From assembly GCF_051262515.1 (NCBI RefSeq), contig NZ_JBIMER010000015.1, positions 1 to 64,000 of the forward strand: a stretch of 64,000 bases of DNA, read 5' to 3'. The stretch comes from Arthrobacter_N sp051262515. GTDB lineage: Bacteria > Actinomycetota > Actinomycetes > Actinomycetales > Micrococcaceae. The notes beneath the pieces were generated by a model. It was not told the origin of the DNA, made no database searches, and saw nothing but the letters and a program-made list of their open reading frames with translations. A program made the translations under genes and the position numbers. This document shows, one piece after another, positions 38,823 through 46,840 of this stretch (the stretch's first letter is position 1; every line of letters starts with the position of its first letter).

Positions 38823-38930
38823 TAGGCTGAAACCACCTTCTCAAGGTGCGAGTGATGCAAGTGATCAGAAGCACCGGTTGTAGCGGCTTTCCAGCCTCCT
38901 TGTCCGCTACGGCCGGTGCTTCTTTCGTTA
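38823..38930 (+). ncRNA. Structured small RNA locus B (anti-Shine-Dalgarno loop)
   Basis: TAGGCT (38823-38828) leads into an RNA with hairpin CACCTT/AAGGTG (38834-38848), the linker GCGAGTGATG, and a long hairpin: 10 bp (38868-38877 with 38913-38922), a TT/GG internal loop, 7 bp (38880-38886 with 38904-38910), and a loop holding CCTCCTT (38895-38901), the exact complement of AAGGAGG. TTTCGTT follows, as in an intrinsic terminator. It matches locus A in order, spacing and a 15-nt identity (38843-38857). It lies ~105 nt upstream of the nuclease gene and could instead be its leader attenuator. Confidence 0.6.
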
Positions 38931-39033
38931 AACCCCAGACGCCAGAGGTCACATTGTCACCGGTCCGCCTAAAATGTCCCCAGTGACCGGTATTGTCCGG
39001 TGATCATTGGACCTTATCGTTGGGGGCAACGCC

Positions 39034-40233
39034 ATGGGAATCTTCAGTGCCGTTTCGGGCGCGGCGGTCGGCAGCAAGGTGGCCGGCGTCGCCGTCGCCG
39101 CCCTGGTGCTCGGCGCCGCAGCCGGCGGTGTCGCTTTGGCGTCGTCGCGGGACCAGGACCGGGCCACCGTGGTGCGCGTCATCGACGGAGATACCCTCGT
39201 GGCGTCGGTGGACGGCACGGAGCAGACCGTCAGGCTGCTCAACGTGGACACCCCCGAAACCAAACATCCCAACAAACCGGTGGAATGCTTGGGTCCGGAG
39301 GCCACCGCATACCTCCAGAAGCGGCTCCCTGTCGGGACCTCCGTCACCTTGGAATACGATCGGGAGCGGCTGGACCGTTATGGCCGGACCCTCGCCGGGG
39401 TGTTCGAATCGAACTCTTTGGTCAATGCCGACATCGCAGCCGAGGGATTGGGCGTTGCCGTGCTCTTCGAGCCGAACCGCCGGTTCTTCGACGATGTCCT
39501 GGAGGCGCAACAGACCGCCACAGCGCGGCCCGTGGGCTTCAACGACCCCGCGGTTCCCTGTACGTTGCCCGGACAGGTCGCGAGCGCCGTCGCACCGCTT
39601 GAGGCCCTCGCGGCGGAGTCCCCGGTCTCCATCGCCGAGGCGGCGGCCAGCGTTGCGACTGGCGTCGCTGCCCTCGCCGCCGCGGATGCGGCTTTGAAAT
39701 CGGCACGGTCGGCCGCCAACCTCGGAGGGACCGCCATGCGGTCCGCTTACGCACCGGCTCAGGTCGCGGCGCATTCCGCCGTGCTGGCCGGGGCCATCAC
39801 CGCCGGAGCGGGCGAGCTGAGGCGCCTGGAGGGCGTCGTTTCCCGGCTCGAGGCCGCCGAGGCACGCGCCGCGGCCGAGGCGAAGCGCAAGGAAGAAATC
39901 GCCAAGAAGAAGGCGGCGGCCAAGAAAGCGGCAGCCGAGAAAGCCGCGGCGGCCGAGAAGGCGGCCAAGGCAGCCGCCGCCAAGGAAGCGGACCGGCAGG
40001 CGAAGGCGGCCGCCGCGAGGGCAGACGCCGCCCGCCGGGCCGAGGCCGAGGCATCGCGGGAGGCCGCCCGTCGCGCCGCCGCCGAGGCCGCGCGCCAGGA
40101 CGCCCAACGCAGCGTCCCCGCTCCGGCGAGGAAGCCTGCGTACACCCCGCCTCCGGCGTCGAACCCGTATGCCGGCTATACGGGCCCGCGCTGCTACGCC
40201 CCCGGCGGAAAGTCGTGGAAGCCCTGCGGGTAG
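39034..40233 (+). CDS. Exported thermonuclease-like protein with long Ala/Lys/Glu helix
   Basis: A 399-residue protein. A hydrophobic N-terminal segment (about 10-37) is a signal anchor or signal peptide. Residues ~44-175 are a staphylococcal-nuclease domain: VVRVIDGDTLVAS, RLLNVDTPETKHP and DRYGRTLAGV carry the catalytic Arg/Glu and Ca-binding Asp positions. Next comes Ala-rich sequence and then, at ~275-360, a highly charged Ala/Lys/Glu/Arg coiled coil resembling TolA or histone-like tails. The end, YTGPRCYAPGGKSWKPCG, has a Cys pair and may be a small wall-binding module. It could degrade extracellular DNA while held at the cell surface by the helix (inference). Confidence 0.85.
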   Translation: MGIFSAVSGAAVGSKVAGVAVAALVLGAAAGGVALASSRDQDRATVVRVIDGDTLVASVDGTEQTVRLLNVDTPETKHPNKPVECLGPEATAYLQKRLPVGTSVTLEYDRERLDRYGRTLAGVFESNSLVNADIAAEGLGVAVLFEPNRRFFDDVLEAQQTATARPVGFNDPAVPCTLPGQVASAVAPLEALAAESPVSIAEAAASVATGVAALAAADAALKSARSAANLGGTAMRSAYAPAQVAAHSAVLAGAITAGAGELRRLEGVVSRLEAAEARAAAEAKRKEEIAKKKAAAKKAAAEKAAAAEKAAKAAAAKEADRQAKAAAARADAARRAEAEASREAARRAAAEAARQDAQRSVPAPARKPAYTPPPASNPYAGYTGPRCYAPGGKSWKPCG

Positions 40234-40301
40234 CCGCAAACTCCGACGGGGATCGACGTAGCATGGCTGGGAACCCGCCATCCACCCTTCAGGAGGCCCC
40301 C

Positions 40302-41363
40302 ATGGCTGACGACGCCCATTTCCCCCGCGTTCCCGAATCCCACCGCCCCTACGTCGCCGCGGAAAACCGCTACGACCACTTCGGCTACCGCCGGGTCGGC
40401 AACTCCGGCCTCCTGTTGCCGCCCGTCAGCCTCGGCCTGTGGTGGAACTTCGGTGACAACCGGCCGTTCGACACCCAGCGTGAGGTGCTGCGCCACGCGT
40501 TCGACCGCGGCATCACCCACTTCGATCTGGCTAACAACTACGGCCCGCCGTACGGCTCGGCGGAGGAGAACTTCGGGCGCATGATGCGCACCGACTTCAA
40601 GCCATACCGGGACGAGCTCATCATTTCCTCCAAGGCCGGCTGGGACATGTGGCCGGGTCCCTACGGGAACAACGGCTCGCGGAAGTACATCACCGCCTCG
40701 GCCGATGCCTCCCTGCGGCGCATGGGGCTGGACTACGTCGACATCTTCTATTCCCACCGCCCCGACCCGGAGACGCCCATCGAGGAAACGGTGGACGCCC
40801 TGGACCGGCTCGTGCGCCAGGGCAAGGCCAACTACGTCGGCATCTCCTCCTACTCCCCCGAGCGCACCGTCGAGGCGGTCCGCGTGGCCCGAGAGCTCGG
40901 CACGCCGCTGGTCATCCACCAGCCCTCCTATTCCCTGCTCAACCGCTGGGTCGAGGACGGCCTGCTGGAAACGCTCGCCGCCCACGAGATGGGGTCGATC
41001 GCGTTCACGCCGCTGGCCCAGGGCCTCCTGACCAACAAGTACCTGGACAACAACGACGCCGTTCCCGCCGGCGGCCGCAACTCCCTGTCCGGCCTCAACG
41101 ACGAAAACCTGCAAAAGGCCCGCGAGCTCGCCGCACTCGCCGCCGAGCGGGGTCAGTCCCTGGCGCAGCTCGCCATCTCCTGGCTGCTGCGCGACGGTGG
41201 CGTGACCTCGGTGCTGCTCGGCGCCTCCTCCACCGCCCAGCTGGACGAAAACCTCGGTGCGCTGGCGAACACCAGCTTCACGGACGAGGAGCTGCGCCGG
41301 ATCGACGGCATCACCACGGACGTCGCCGAGGTCGACCTGTGGCGGGGCCAGTCGGAGCAGTAG
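40302..41363 (+). CDS. Aldo/keto reductase, YghZ-like
   Basis: A 353-residue NADPH-dependent aldo/keto reductase of the L-glyceraldehyde-3-phosphate reductase (YghZ/AKR14) type. The tetrad residues are in HFDLANNYG (Asp, Tyr), ISSKAGWDMWPGPYG (Lys) and FYSHRPD (His). The WDMWPGPYGNNGSRKY segment is characteristic of that subgroup, which detoxifies methylglyoxal or glyceraldehyde phosphate. ATG at 40302 follows AGGAGG (40291-40296). A large inverted repeat stands just after the stop. Confidence 0.9.
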   Translation: MADDAHFPRVPESHRPYVAAENRYDHFGYRRVGNSGLLLPPVSLGLWWNFGDNRPFDTQREVLRHAFDRGITHFDLANNYGPPYGSAEENFGRMMRTDFKPYRDELIISSKAGWDMWPGPYGNNGSRKYITASADASLRRMGLDYVDIFYSHRPDPETPIEETVDALDRLVRQGKANYVGISSYSPERTVEAVRVARELGTPLVIHQPSYSLLNRWVEDGLLETLAAHEMGSIAFTPLAQGLLTNKYLDNNDAVPAGGRNSLSGLNDENLQKARELAALAAERGQSLAQLAISWLLRDGGVTSVLLGASSTAQLDENLGALANTSFTDEELRRIDGITTDVAEVDLWRGQSEQ

Positions 41364-41367
41364 CCCA

Positions 41368-41436
41368 CCCCACCACCGGAAGTGGACATTTCCACGGGTA
41401 TTAAACCGGCGGTAATGTCCACTTCCGGTGGCGGGG
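41368..41436. repeat. Large near-palindromic element
   Basis: An 18-nt arm CCACCGGAAGTGGACATT (41373-41390) pairs perfectly with 41414-41431; after one mismatch four more G-C pairs extend it, and the 23-nt centre is itself a partial dyad (CCACGGGT/ACCGGCGG around TATTAA). The whole is close to a 69-nt palindrome. It lies between the aldo/keto reductase and the aldehyde dehydrogenase. It may serve as a terminator but lacks a T-run; size and symmetry suggest a REP-like or miniature mobile element. Confidence 0.65.
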
Positions 41437-41593
41437 CTGGGGCTTGGCGACCCAGGCGGGTTGGTTCCACCTCAGGCTCGCGAGCCCGCCGCCCCGTGAC
41501 CGAATTCACAATTGCAGCCATTCGGGACATGATGTGAGTATCCCGCGGTCGGCCATCCCTCCGCCGCGAGCAGCAACTGATAGGAGTCCGGCT

Positions 41594-42997
41594 GTGTCCA
41601 CCACCGCCAATACGCCCGCCGAACCCGGCTACCGCGTCCTGAACCCCGCCACCGGCGAGGTCGTCGAATCGTTCCCCACCGCAACCGACGGCGAGATCGG
41701 CCGGGCCCTCGAATCGGCCGACCGGGCCTACCGCGATTGGCGGGACGTGCCGATGACGGACCGGGCCAAGGTGGTCTCCCGCATCGCCGAACTCTTCACG
41801 GAGCGCGCGGACGAGCTGGCCGCGATCATCACCGAGGAAATGGGCAAGCCGCTCTCCCAGTCCAAGGGCGAGGCCGAGTTCTGCACAGATATCTTCAACT
41901 ACTTCGCCACGGAGGGCCCCACCCTCGCGGCGGACCAGCCGATCAAGACGTTCGCCGGCGGCCGTGCCGTCGTGCAAAGGCTCCCGGTCGGCCCGCTGCT
42001 CGGCATCATGCCGTGGAACTACCCCTACTACCAGGTGGCCCGCTTCGTCGCCCCGAACCTGATGCTGGGCAACACGATCATCCTCAAGCACGCCGAAACG
42101 TGCCCGCGCTCCGCTCTGGCGATCCAGAAGGTCATGGACGACGCCGGCCTGCCCGCCGGCGCGTACGTCAACGTCTTCGCGTCCCACGCGCAGATCGCGG
42201 ACATCATCGCCGACCCGCGCATCCAGGGCGTCTCGCTGACGGGCTCGGAGCGCGCCGGCGCGATCATCGGGTCGCTGGCCGGCAAGAATCTGAAGAAGGC
42301 CGTGCTGGAACTCGGCGGATCCGATCCCTACGTGGTGCTCGACGCCGACGACGTCAAGGCCGCGGCCGCGATGGCGTGGGAGACGCGCATGGAAAACACC
42401 GGCCAGGCCTGCAACTCCAACAAGCGCATGATCGTCATGGAGGACATCTACGACGAGTTCGTCGCCGAGCTGACGTCCCTGGCCTCCGGCCTGCGCCCCG
42501 GCAACCCGGCCGACGACGAGGCGGGCACCTACGGGCCGCTGTCCTCCCGGTCCGCCGCGGAGGGCTTGTCCCGGCAGGTGGGAACCGCCGTCGAGCAGGG
42601 CGCAGTGCTCCACGCGGGAGGCGCGCTGTCCGACGGGCCCGACGCCTACCTCGCCCCGGCCGTGCTGACGGGCGTCACGAAGGAGATGCAGGCGTATTCG
42701 GAGGAGCTCTTCGGACCCGTCGCCGTCGTCTACAAGGTTTCCAGCGACGAAGAGGCGCTCCGGCTCGCCAACGACACGCCCTTCGGTCTCGGCGGCGCCG
42801 TCTTCAGCACCGACCCGGAGCGCGCCCGCAAGGTCGCCGAACGCCTGGACGTGGGCATGAGCAACGTCAACCTCCCGGCCGCGGAGGGCGCCGAAATGCC
42901 GTTCGGCGGCGTCAAGCGCTCGGGCTTCGGCCGCGAACTCGGCCCGCTGGGCATGGACGAATTCGTCAACAAGCGACTGCTCTACATCGCGGACTAG
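41594..42997 (+). CDS. NAD(P)-dependent aldehyde dehydrogenase, succinate-semialdehyde type
   Basis: A 467-residue aldehyde dehydrogenase. The general base is Glu239 in LELGGSDPY and the nucleophile Cys273 in NTGQACNSNKRM; IMPWNYPYYQVARFVAPNLMLGN is typical of the Sad/GabD-like (YneI) subgroup. Likely substrates are succinate semialdehyde or related aldehydes. The GTG at 41594 has AGGAG 7 nt upstream; a 50-codon extension starts within non-conserved sequence. Downstream, a stable hairpin separates it from the convergent META gene. Confidence 0.88.
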   Translation: MSTTANTPAEPGYRVLNPATGEVVESFPTATDGEIGRALESADRAYRDWRDVPMTDRAKVVSRIAELFTERADELAAIITEEMGKPLSQSKGEAEFCTDIFNYFATEGPTLAADQPIKTFAGGRAVVQRLPVGPLLGIMPWNYPYYQVARFVAPNLMLGNTIILKHAETCPRSALAIQKVMDDAGLPAGAYVNVFASHAQIADIIADPRIQGVSLTGSERAGAIIGSLAGKNLKKAVLELGGSDPYVVLDADDVKAAAAMAWETRMENTGQACNSNKRMIVMEDIYDEFVAELTSLASGLRPGNPADDEAGTYGPLSSRSAAEGLSRQVGTAVEQGAVLHAGGALSDGPDAYLAPAVLTGVTKEMQAYSEELFGPVAVVYKVSSDEEALRLANDTPFGLGGAVFSTDPERARKVAERLDVGMSNVNLPAAEGAEMPFGGVKRSGFGRELGPLGMDEFVNKRLLYIAD

Positions 42998-43025
42998 GCC
43001 CCCTGCGGGCCCGCACGCCGGCGGC

Positions 43026-43055
43026 GGGGGACGGCTTCCTTGGGGGCCGTCCCCC
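43026..43055. terminator. Terminator-like hairpin between convergent genes
   Basis: GGGGGACGGC (43026-43035) pairs with GCCGTCCCCC (43046-43055) around a 10-nt loop, between the aldehyde dehydrogenase and META genes. There is no T-run, as is common for high-GC actinobacterial terminators. Confidence 0.6.
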
Positions 43056-43065
43056 GGCCGCCCCC

Positions 43066-43386
43066 CTAGCCACCACCCCCCGGGATGCCGGCGGTGCGCC
43101 GCAAGGATCCCAGCCGCTTTCCGTCCGTGCCGAAGACGAGCATCCGGTCTCCGTCGATGGCCACCGCCTCGACGTTGGACAACCACGTGTCGACGCCCTC
43201 GCAGAACATTCGCGTGACCATCATCGGTCCCACCTCGATCCTCCCGCCGCCGGACTGGCGCCAGGGGCCGGCCATCTTGTTGCAGCCGTCGGACCCGGTG
43301 CACCGGGCGTCGTCGAAGGACAGCCACGGCCGTCCCCGCTCCCGTTGGCCCCATGTTCCGGTGGGATCGCCTGCCGTGTCTTCCAT
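43066..43386 (-). CDS. META-domain protein
   Basis: A 106-residue protein made of a single META (HslJ-like) domain. The core RCTGSDGCNKMAGPW and the later MMVTRMFCEGVDTW segment match the family pattern (DGCNR..G.W, then T.MAC). No signal peptide or lipobox is seen, unlike many relatives. META proteins are linked to motility, stress or novobiocin resistance, but the biochemical role is unknown. ATG at 43386 is 6 nt from TACTGT (43393-43398), a leaderless arrangement. Confidence 0.78.
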   Translation of the reverse strand: MEDTAGDPTGTWGQRERGRPWLSFDDARCTGSDGCNKMAGPWRQSGGGRIEVGPMMVTRMFCEGVDTWLSNVEAVAIDGDRMLVFGTDGKRLGSLRRTAGIPGGGG

Positions 43387-43424
43387 GGGGCCACAGTACG
43401 GCGCGGACGCGGCTAGCGCCCCTC

Positions 43425-43503
43425 CTACTCGAAGTGCCACGCCTCCGCGTAGAGGTACTTTTGCGTGTCCAGCGTCCGGTACGCGAGGTCGACGTCGATG
43501 CCC
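43425..43503 (-). pseudogene. Possible 3' fragment of a lost gene
   Basis: The minus-strand frame ending at a stop at 43425 reads like real protein for its last 25 codons (GIDVDLAYRTLDTQKYLYAE and five more residues), with natural amino-acid composition. Upstream of that the frame turns into Arg/Gly/Pro-rich sequence with no start codon context. I take it as a truncated remnant; I do not recognise the parent family, and chance cannot be excluded. Confidence 0.3.
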
Positions 43504-43589
43504 CGCGGCGCGCCGCCACGCCGCGTGCGTGGTCCTGGCCGGCCGCGACGCTGGCTAGAGTGGGAATACGCCGCAGAATGAGGAGTCAC

Positions 43590-44777
43590 ATGACGTTCCG
43601 TCCTTTCAGTAGCCGACGCCGTGGGGCCAGGAATGCCGCCCCGTCGACAGCGCCTGCCGCCCCCTTGCCCGCAAGGTTCGGTCCGCGCGACCGCGCCGCA
43701 GCGTTGTGGAGCGACAGCCTGGGCCGCAGTGCCACACGCTCCACGCAGGTGTTGGTGGTGTTGGTGCTCGCGGGCGCCACGATCTACGCGTTGCTACAGC
43801 TCAGCCTGGCCGTCCTGCCGCTGCTGATCGCCCTGATTCTGGTCAGCGCGCTCTGGCCGGTGGTGGCGCTCGCCCGCAGGGTGATGTCCCCCATGCTCGC
43901 CGCGTGGTCGGTCTTCCTGGGATCCCTGGTGGTCCTGGGCGGCATCGGCACCGGGATCGTCTTCGCCGTCCGTGCCGAATGGCCCACCCTGGTGGAGCAG
44001 GCTGTGGAAGGCTTCCACCAGCTTCAGGGCATGGTCGAGAACCTGCCCATCAACATCTCGCAAGAGCAGATCGACGAGGGAATCGCCGGGGCGACCGACT
44101 TCCTGACCTCCAGTCAGTTCGGGGCCGGCGCGCTGTCCGGGCTCTCCGCCGCCGGAAGCTTCCTCGCCGGGTTGGTCCTGCTCCTAGTCATCATGTTCTT
44201 CTTCCTCAAAGACGGCGACAGGATCTGGGCGTTCTTCCTCAGCTGGATCCCCGACCGCCACCAGGAGAACTGGAAGCGTTCCGGCACGCGGACCGTCGAG
44301 ACACTGGGCGGGTACATCCGCGGAACCGCGACCATCGCCCTCGTGGACGCAGCCGGCATCGGCGTCGCGCTGTGGATCCTGCAGGTTCCGCTGGCCCTCC
44401 CGTTGGCCGTGATCGTCTTCATCACGTCCTTCATTCCGATGGTGGGCGCGACGTTCGCCGGAATCCTGGCGACCCTGGTGGCGCTCGTGGCAAACGGCCC
44501 CGTCGTCGCACTCATCGTCCTGGGCGTGGTGGTGCTGGTGAACCAGCTCGAGGGCAACTTCCTCCAGCCGGTGGTCATGGCACAGGCACTGAACCTGCAC
44601 GCGCTCGTCGTCCTACTTGCCCTGACCGTCGGCACCGTCCTCGGGGGGCTGGTCGGCGCGGTGCTCGCCGTGCCGCTGACCGCCGTCGGATGGGCCGTCG
44701 TCAAGATCTGGACCGGCCGCGACGCGGAGCAGCAGGAAGAGCGGGAGCGCGAGGAGCGGGAACGCGGCGAAGCATGA
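43590..44777 (+). CDS. AI-2E/PerM-family membrane protein
   Basis: A 395-residue polytopic protein of the AI-2E transporter (PerM/YdiK/TqsA) superfamily. About eight hydrophobic segments, the amphipathic FLTSSQFGAG region, FFFLKDGDRIW and LGGYIRGTATIALVDAAGIGVAL, and FIPMVGATFAGILATLVAL are typical; the C-terminal tail is Glu/Arg-rich. Members export autoinducer-2 or act as Na/H antiporters; the ligand here is open. ATG at 43590 follows AGGAG. The stop overlaps the start of the dehydrogenase gene (ATGA). Confidence 0.87.
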   Translation: MTFRPFSSRRRGARNAAPSTAPAAPLPARFGPRDRAAALWSDSLGRSATRSTQVLVVLVLAGATIYALLQLSLAVLPLLIALILVSALWPVVALARRVMSPMLAAWSVFLGSLVVLGGIGTGIVFAVRAEWPTLVEQAVEGFHQLQGMVENLPINISQEQIDEGIAGATDFLTSSQFGAGALSGLSAAGSFLAGLVLLLVIMFFFLKDGDRIWAFFLSWIPDRHQENWKRSGTRTVETLGGYIRGTATIALVDAAGIGVALWILQVPLALPLAVIVFITSFIPMVGATFAGILATLVALVANGPVVALIVLGVVVLVNQLEGNFLQPVVMAQALNLHALVVLLALTVGTVLGGLVGAVLAVPLTAVGWAVVKIWTGRDAEQQEEREREERERGEA

Positions 44778-45766
44778 CCACCCACGCCGGGCACAGGGCC
44801 GCGAACCCCTCCAACGGGGCCGCTGGCGGACACATCCTCGAAGTCGGGTCGGTGAACCCGTTGGTTTCCGCGGTCTTGTCGGAGGAGTTCGATGCCCTGC
44901 GGCTGCCGGACGGAACCACCGAACGCGGCGAGTTCCTCGACCGCTATGCGGAGGGGATCGACGTCGTCGTATGTTCCGGACGCTTCGGCGTGGACACGGA
45001 GCTGATGCGTCGACTGACCGGCCTCAAGGCGATCGTAAACTTCGGTGTCGGGTACGACGCCACGGACGTCGCGCAGGCCCGGGAGCGCGGCATACGGGTC
45101 AGCAACACCCCGGACGTCCTGACGGACTGTGTCGCCGACACGGCGCTGGTCCTCTACCTCGATGTCTTGCGCCGCGTCTCCGCCGCAGACCGCTTCGTGC
45201 GGCGCGGCGATTGGGAGGGCACGGGCAGCTTCCCGCTGGCCGTGCGCGCCTCCCGCAAGCGGGTCGGCGTCCTCGGCCTCGGCCGCATCGGGTCTGCCAT
45301 CGCCCGACGTCTCGACGGCTTCGGCTGCGAGATCCACTACCACAATCGCCGTTCCGTAGCGGGCTCGCCCTACGCCTACGCGGACTCGGTCGCCGGCCTG
45401 GCCGCCGCCGTCGACGTCCTCATCGTGGCCGCCGCCGGAGGCCCGGACTCGGCCGGTCTGGTCGGTGCCGACGCGCTCTCCGCGCTCGGCCCCGACGGCT
45501 ACGTCGTCAACGTCGCCCGTGGCTCCGTCATCGACGAGGGCGCCCTGGTCGACGCCTTGGTCGAGGGCCGCATCGCGGGGGCCGGCCTCGACGTCTTCGC
45601 CGACGAACCCCGCGTTCCGCCGGCGCTGATGGCCCTCGACAACGTGGTCCTGCTGCCACACCTGGGAAGCGGCACCCACGAGACCCGGCGGGACATCGCC
45701 GAGCTGACATTGGAGAACCTGCGCTCCTACCTGCGCGACGGCAGCCTGGTCACGCCGATCGACTGA
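44774..45766 (+). CDS. D-2-hydroxyacid dehydrogenase
   Basis: A 330-residue NAD(P)-dependent dehydrogenase of the glyoxylate/hydroxypyruvate reductase group. The dinucleotide motif is GVLGLGRIGSAIARRL; the catalytic Arg is in NVARGSVIDEGALVDAL, the Glu in FADEPRVP and the His in LLPHLGSGTHETR. The start overlaps the stop of the AI-2E-like gene, so the two are translated together, which suggests that the transporter moves the enzyme's substrate or product. Confidence 0.9.
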   Translation: MTTHAGHRAANPSNGAAGGHILEVGSVNPLVSAVLSEEFDALRLPDGTTERGEFLDRYAEGIDVVVCSGRFGVDTELMRRLTGLKAIVNFGVGYDATDVAQARERGIRVSNTPDVLTDCVADTALVLYLDVLRRVSAADRFVRRGDWEGTGSFPLAVRASRKRVGVLGLGRIGSAIARRLDGFGCEIHYHNRRSVAGSPYAYADSVAGLAAAVDVLIVAAAGGPDSAGLVGADALSALGPDGYVVNVARGSVIDEGALVDALVEGRIAGAGLDVFADEPRVPPALMALDNVVLLPHLGSGTHETRRDIAELTLENLRSYLRDGSLVTPID

Positions 45767-45781
45767 CATGTCCCCCGCGAA

Positions 45782-46549
45782 TCAGATGTTCACCTTGACA
45801 TCCCCATCGGCGCGCAGCTTCTCCACGAGCTTCTGCGTCGCTTCGCCTTCCTTCTGCTGCACCACCTGCTGCTTAAGCTGCGGCTTCACTTCCTCGTACG
45901 CGGGCATCTTGGCGGCCTCTCCCGACTCCGCGGTCGGCTGCTGTTCCTGCTGCGCCTTCGCCTCGTCGTAGGCCGCCTTGAGTTCCTTTTCGCTGGCGGT
46001 GAACGTGCCGAGCTCCTTCTTGGTCACGGCCTCCACCTCAACCTGCTGCTTCAGTTGGGAATCGATCAGTTCCCGGTCCATGCCCTGCTTCTCAAGCGCG
46101 GCCAAGAACTCCTTGCCGCTCATCTGGTTGGACTTCGCGGCGGCGGACAGGGCCTCTGATACCTGCGCGTCCGTAGCCTTGATGTTTTCCTTGTGTGCCT
46201 GCTGCACGAGCAGTTCGGTGCCGACCATCGACTCGGCCGCGTTCTTCTTCAACTCGTCCTGGTCCACCTCCTGCCCACTCATCTGCGACTGCATGGCCGA
46301 CTGCTGGAACTGGCTCTCGTAGACACGGCTGAACTCGTCCTTGCCGATGTCCTTACCGTTGACCGTGGCAACCACATCGGGAACACCGCTCAGATCCGGC
46401 GACGGCGCGGCCTGGTTCTGTCCGCCCTGCTCGGAGGACTCCTGCGCTGCCGACGATTCCGGAGCCGGCTCGCTCTCCCCGCCACATGCGGTGACCACGG
46501 ATAGGGACCCCACGAGCGCCAGCGCGGCCAGCATCTTTTTCCTGTTCAC
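45782..46549 (-). CDS. SurA N-terminal-domain lipoprotein
   Basis: A 255-residue lipoprotein (lipobox VVTAC, Cys22) with a Ser/Glu/Gln linker and a SurA/PrsA-type chaperone fold (VVATVNGKDIGKDEFSRVYE and onward) rich in Gln, Met and Glu. No parvulin isomerase domain follows, so it would hold or guide exported proteins without prolyl isomerisation. The GTG start has AGGAGG 7 nt upstream. Convergent with the hydroxyacid dehydrogenase, 15 nt apart. Confidence 0.85.
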   Translation of the reverse strand: MNRKKMLAALALVGSLSVVTACGGESEPAPESSAAQESSEQGGQNQAAPSPDLSGVPDVVATVNGKDIGKDEFSRVYESQFQQSAMQSQMSGQEVDQDELKKNAAESMVGTELLVQQAHKENIKATDAQVSEALSAAAKSNQMSGKEFLAALEKQGMDRELIDSQLKQQVEVEAVTKKELGTFTASEKELKAAYDEAKAQQEQQPTAESGEAAKMPAYEEVKPQLKQQVVQQKEGEATQKLVEKLRADGDVKVNI

Positions 46550-46743
46550 GTTCCTACCTCCTGAAGACGACGAATCCCAGCGAGGCTAGCAATTGCTCCT
46601 GAACGGGAACTGGTCAGACCCTGACCCTCCTCTCGGTGACGCCGTCTGGGCGGGCCGTTGCTTCAACGTCGCACCCCTAGCCGTTGCGCCACGCCCCCGC
46701 GGCGCCTAGCGTTGCGCTCGACACCTAAGTAAGGAGCAGGGTA

Positions 46744-46827
46744 ATGGTGGATGCCTGTGTAGCCGTGGCCCTCGCCACCGTGCGCGTCGGGGCGGTCGTT
46801 TCCACCGTCGAACCAGCCCAGGGCTGA
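46744..46827 (+). CDS. Possible leader peptide of the antiporter gene
   Basis: A 27-codon reading frame (MVDACVAVALATVRVGAVVS and seven more) begins with an ATG 7 nt after AAGGAG, a better ribosome site than that of the antiporter itself. Its TGA ends 13 nt before the antiporter's GTG. The peptide is hydrophobic, rich in Val and Ala. It may couple or regulate antiporter translation. Upstream, CCTAGCCGTTGCGCC (~46676) and CCTAGCGTTGCGCTC (~46705) form an imperfect direct repeat. Confidence 0.4.
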   Translation: MVDACVAVALATVRVGAVVSTVEPAQG

Positions 46828-46840
46828 CCCGGCCGCCCCG

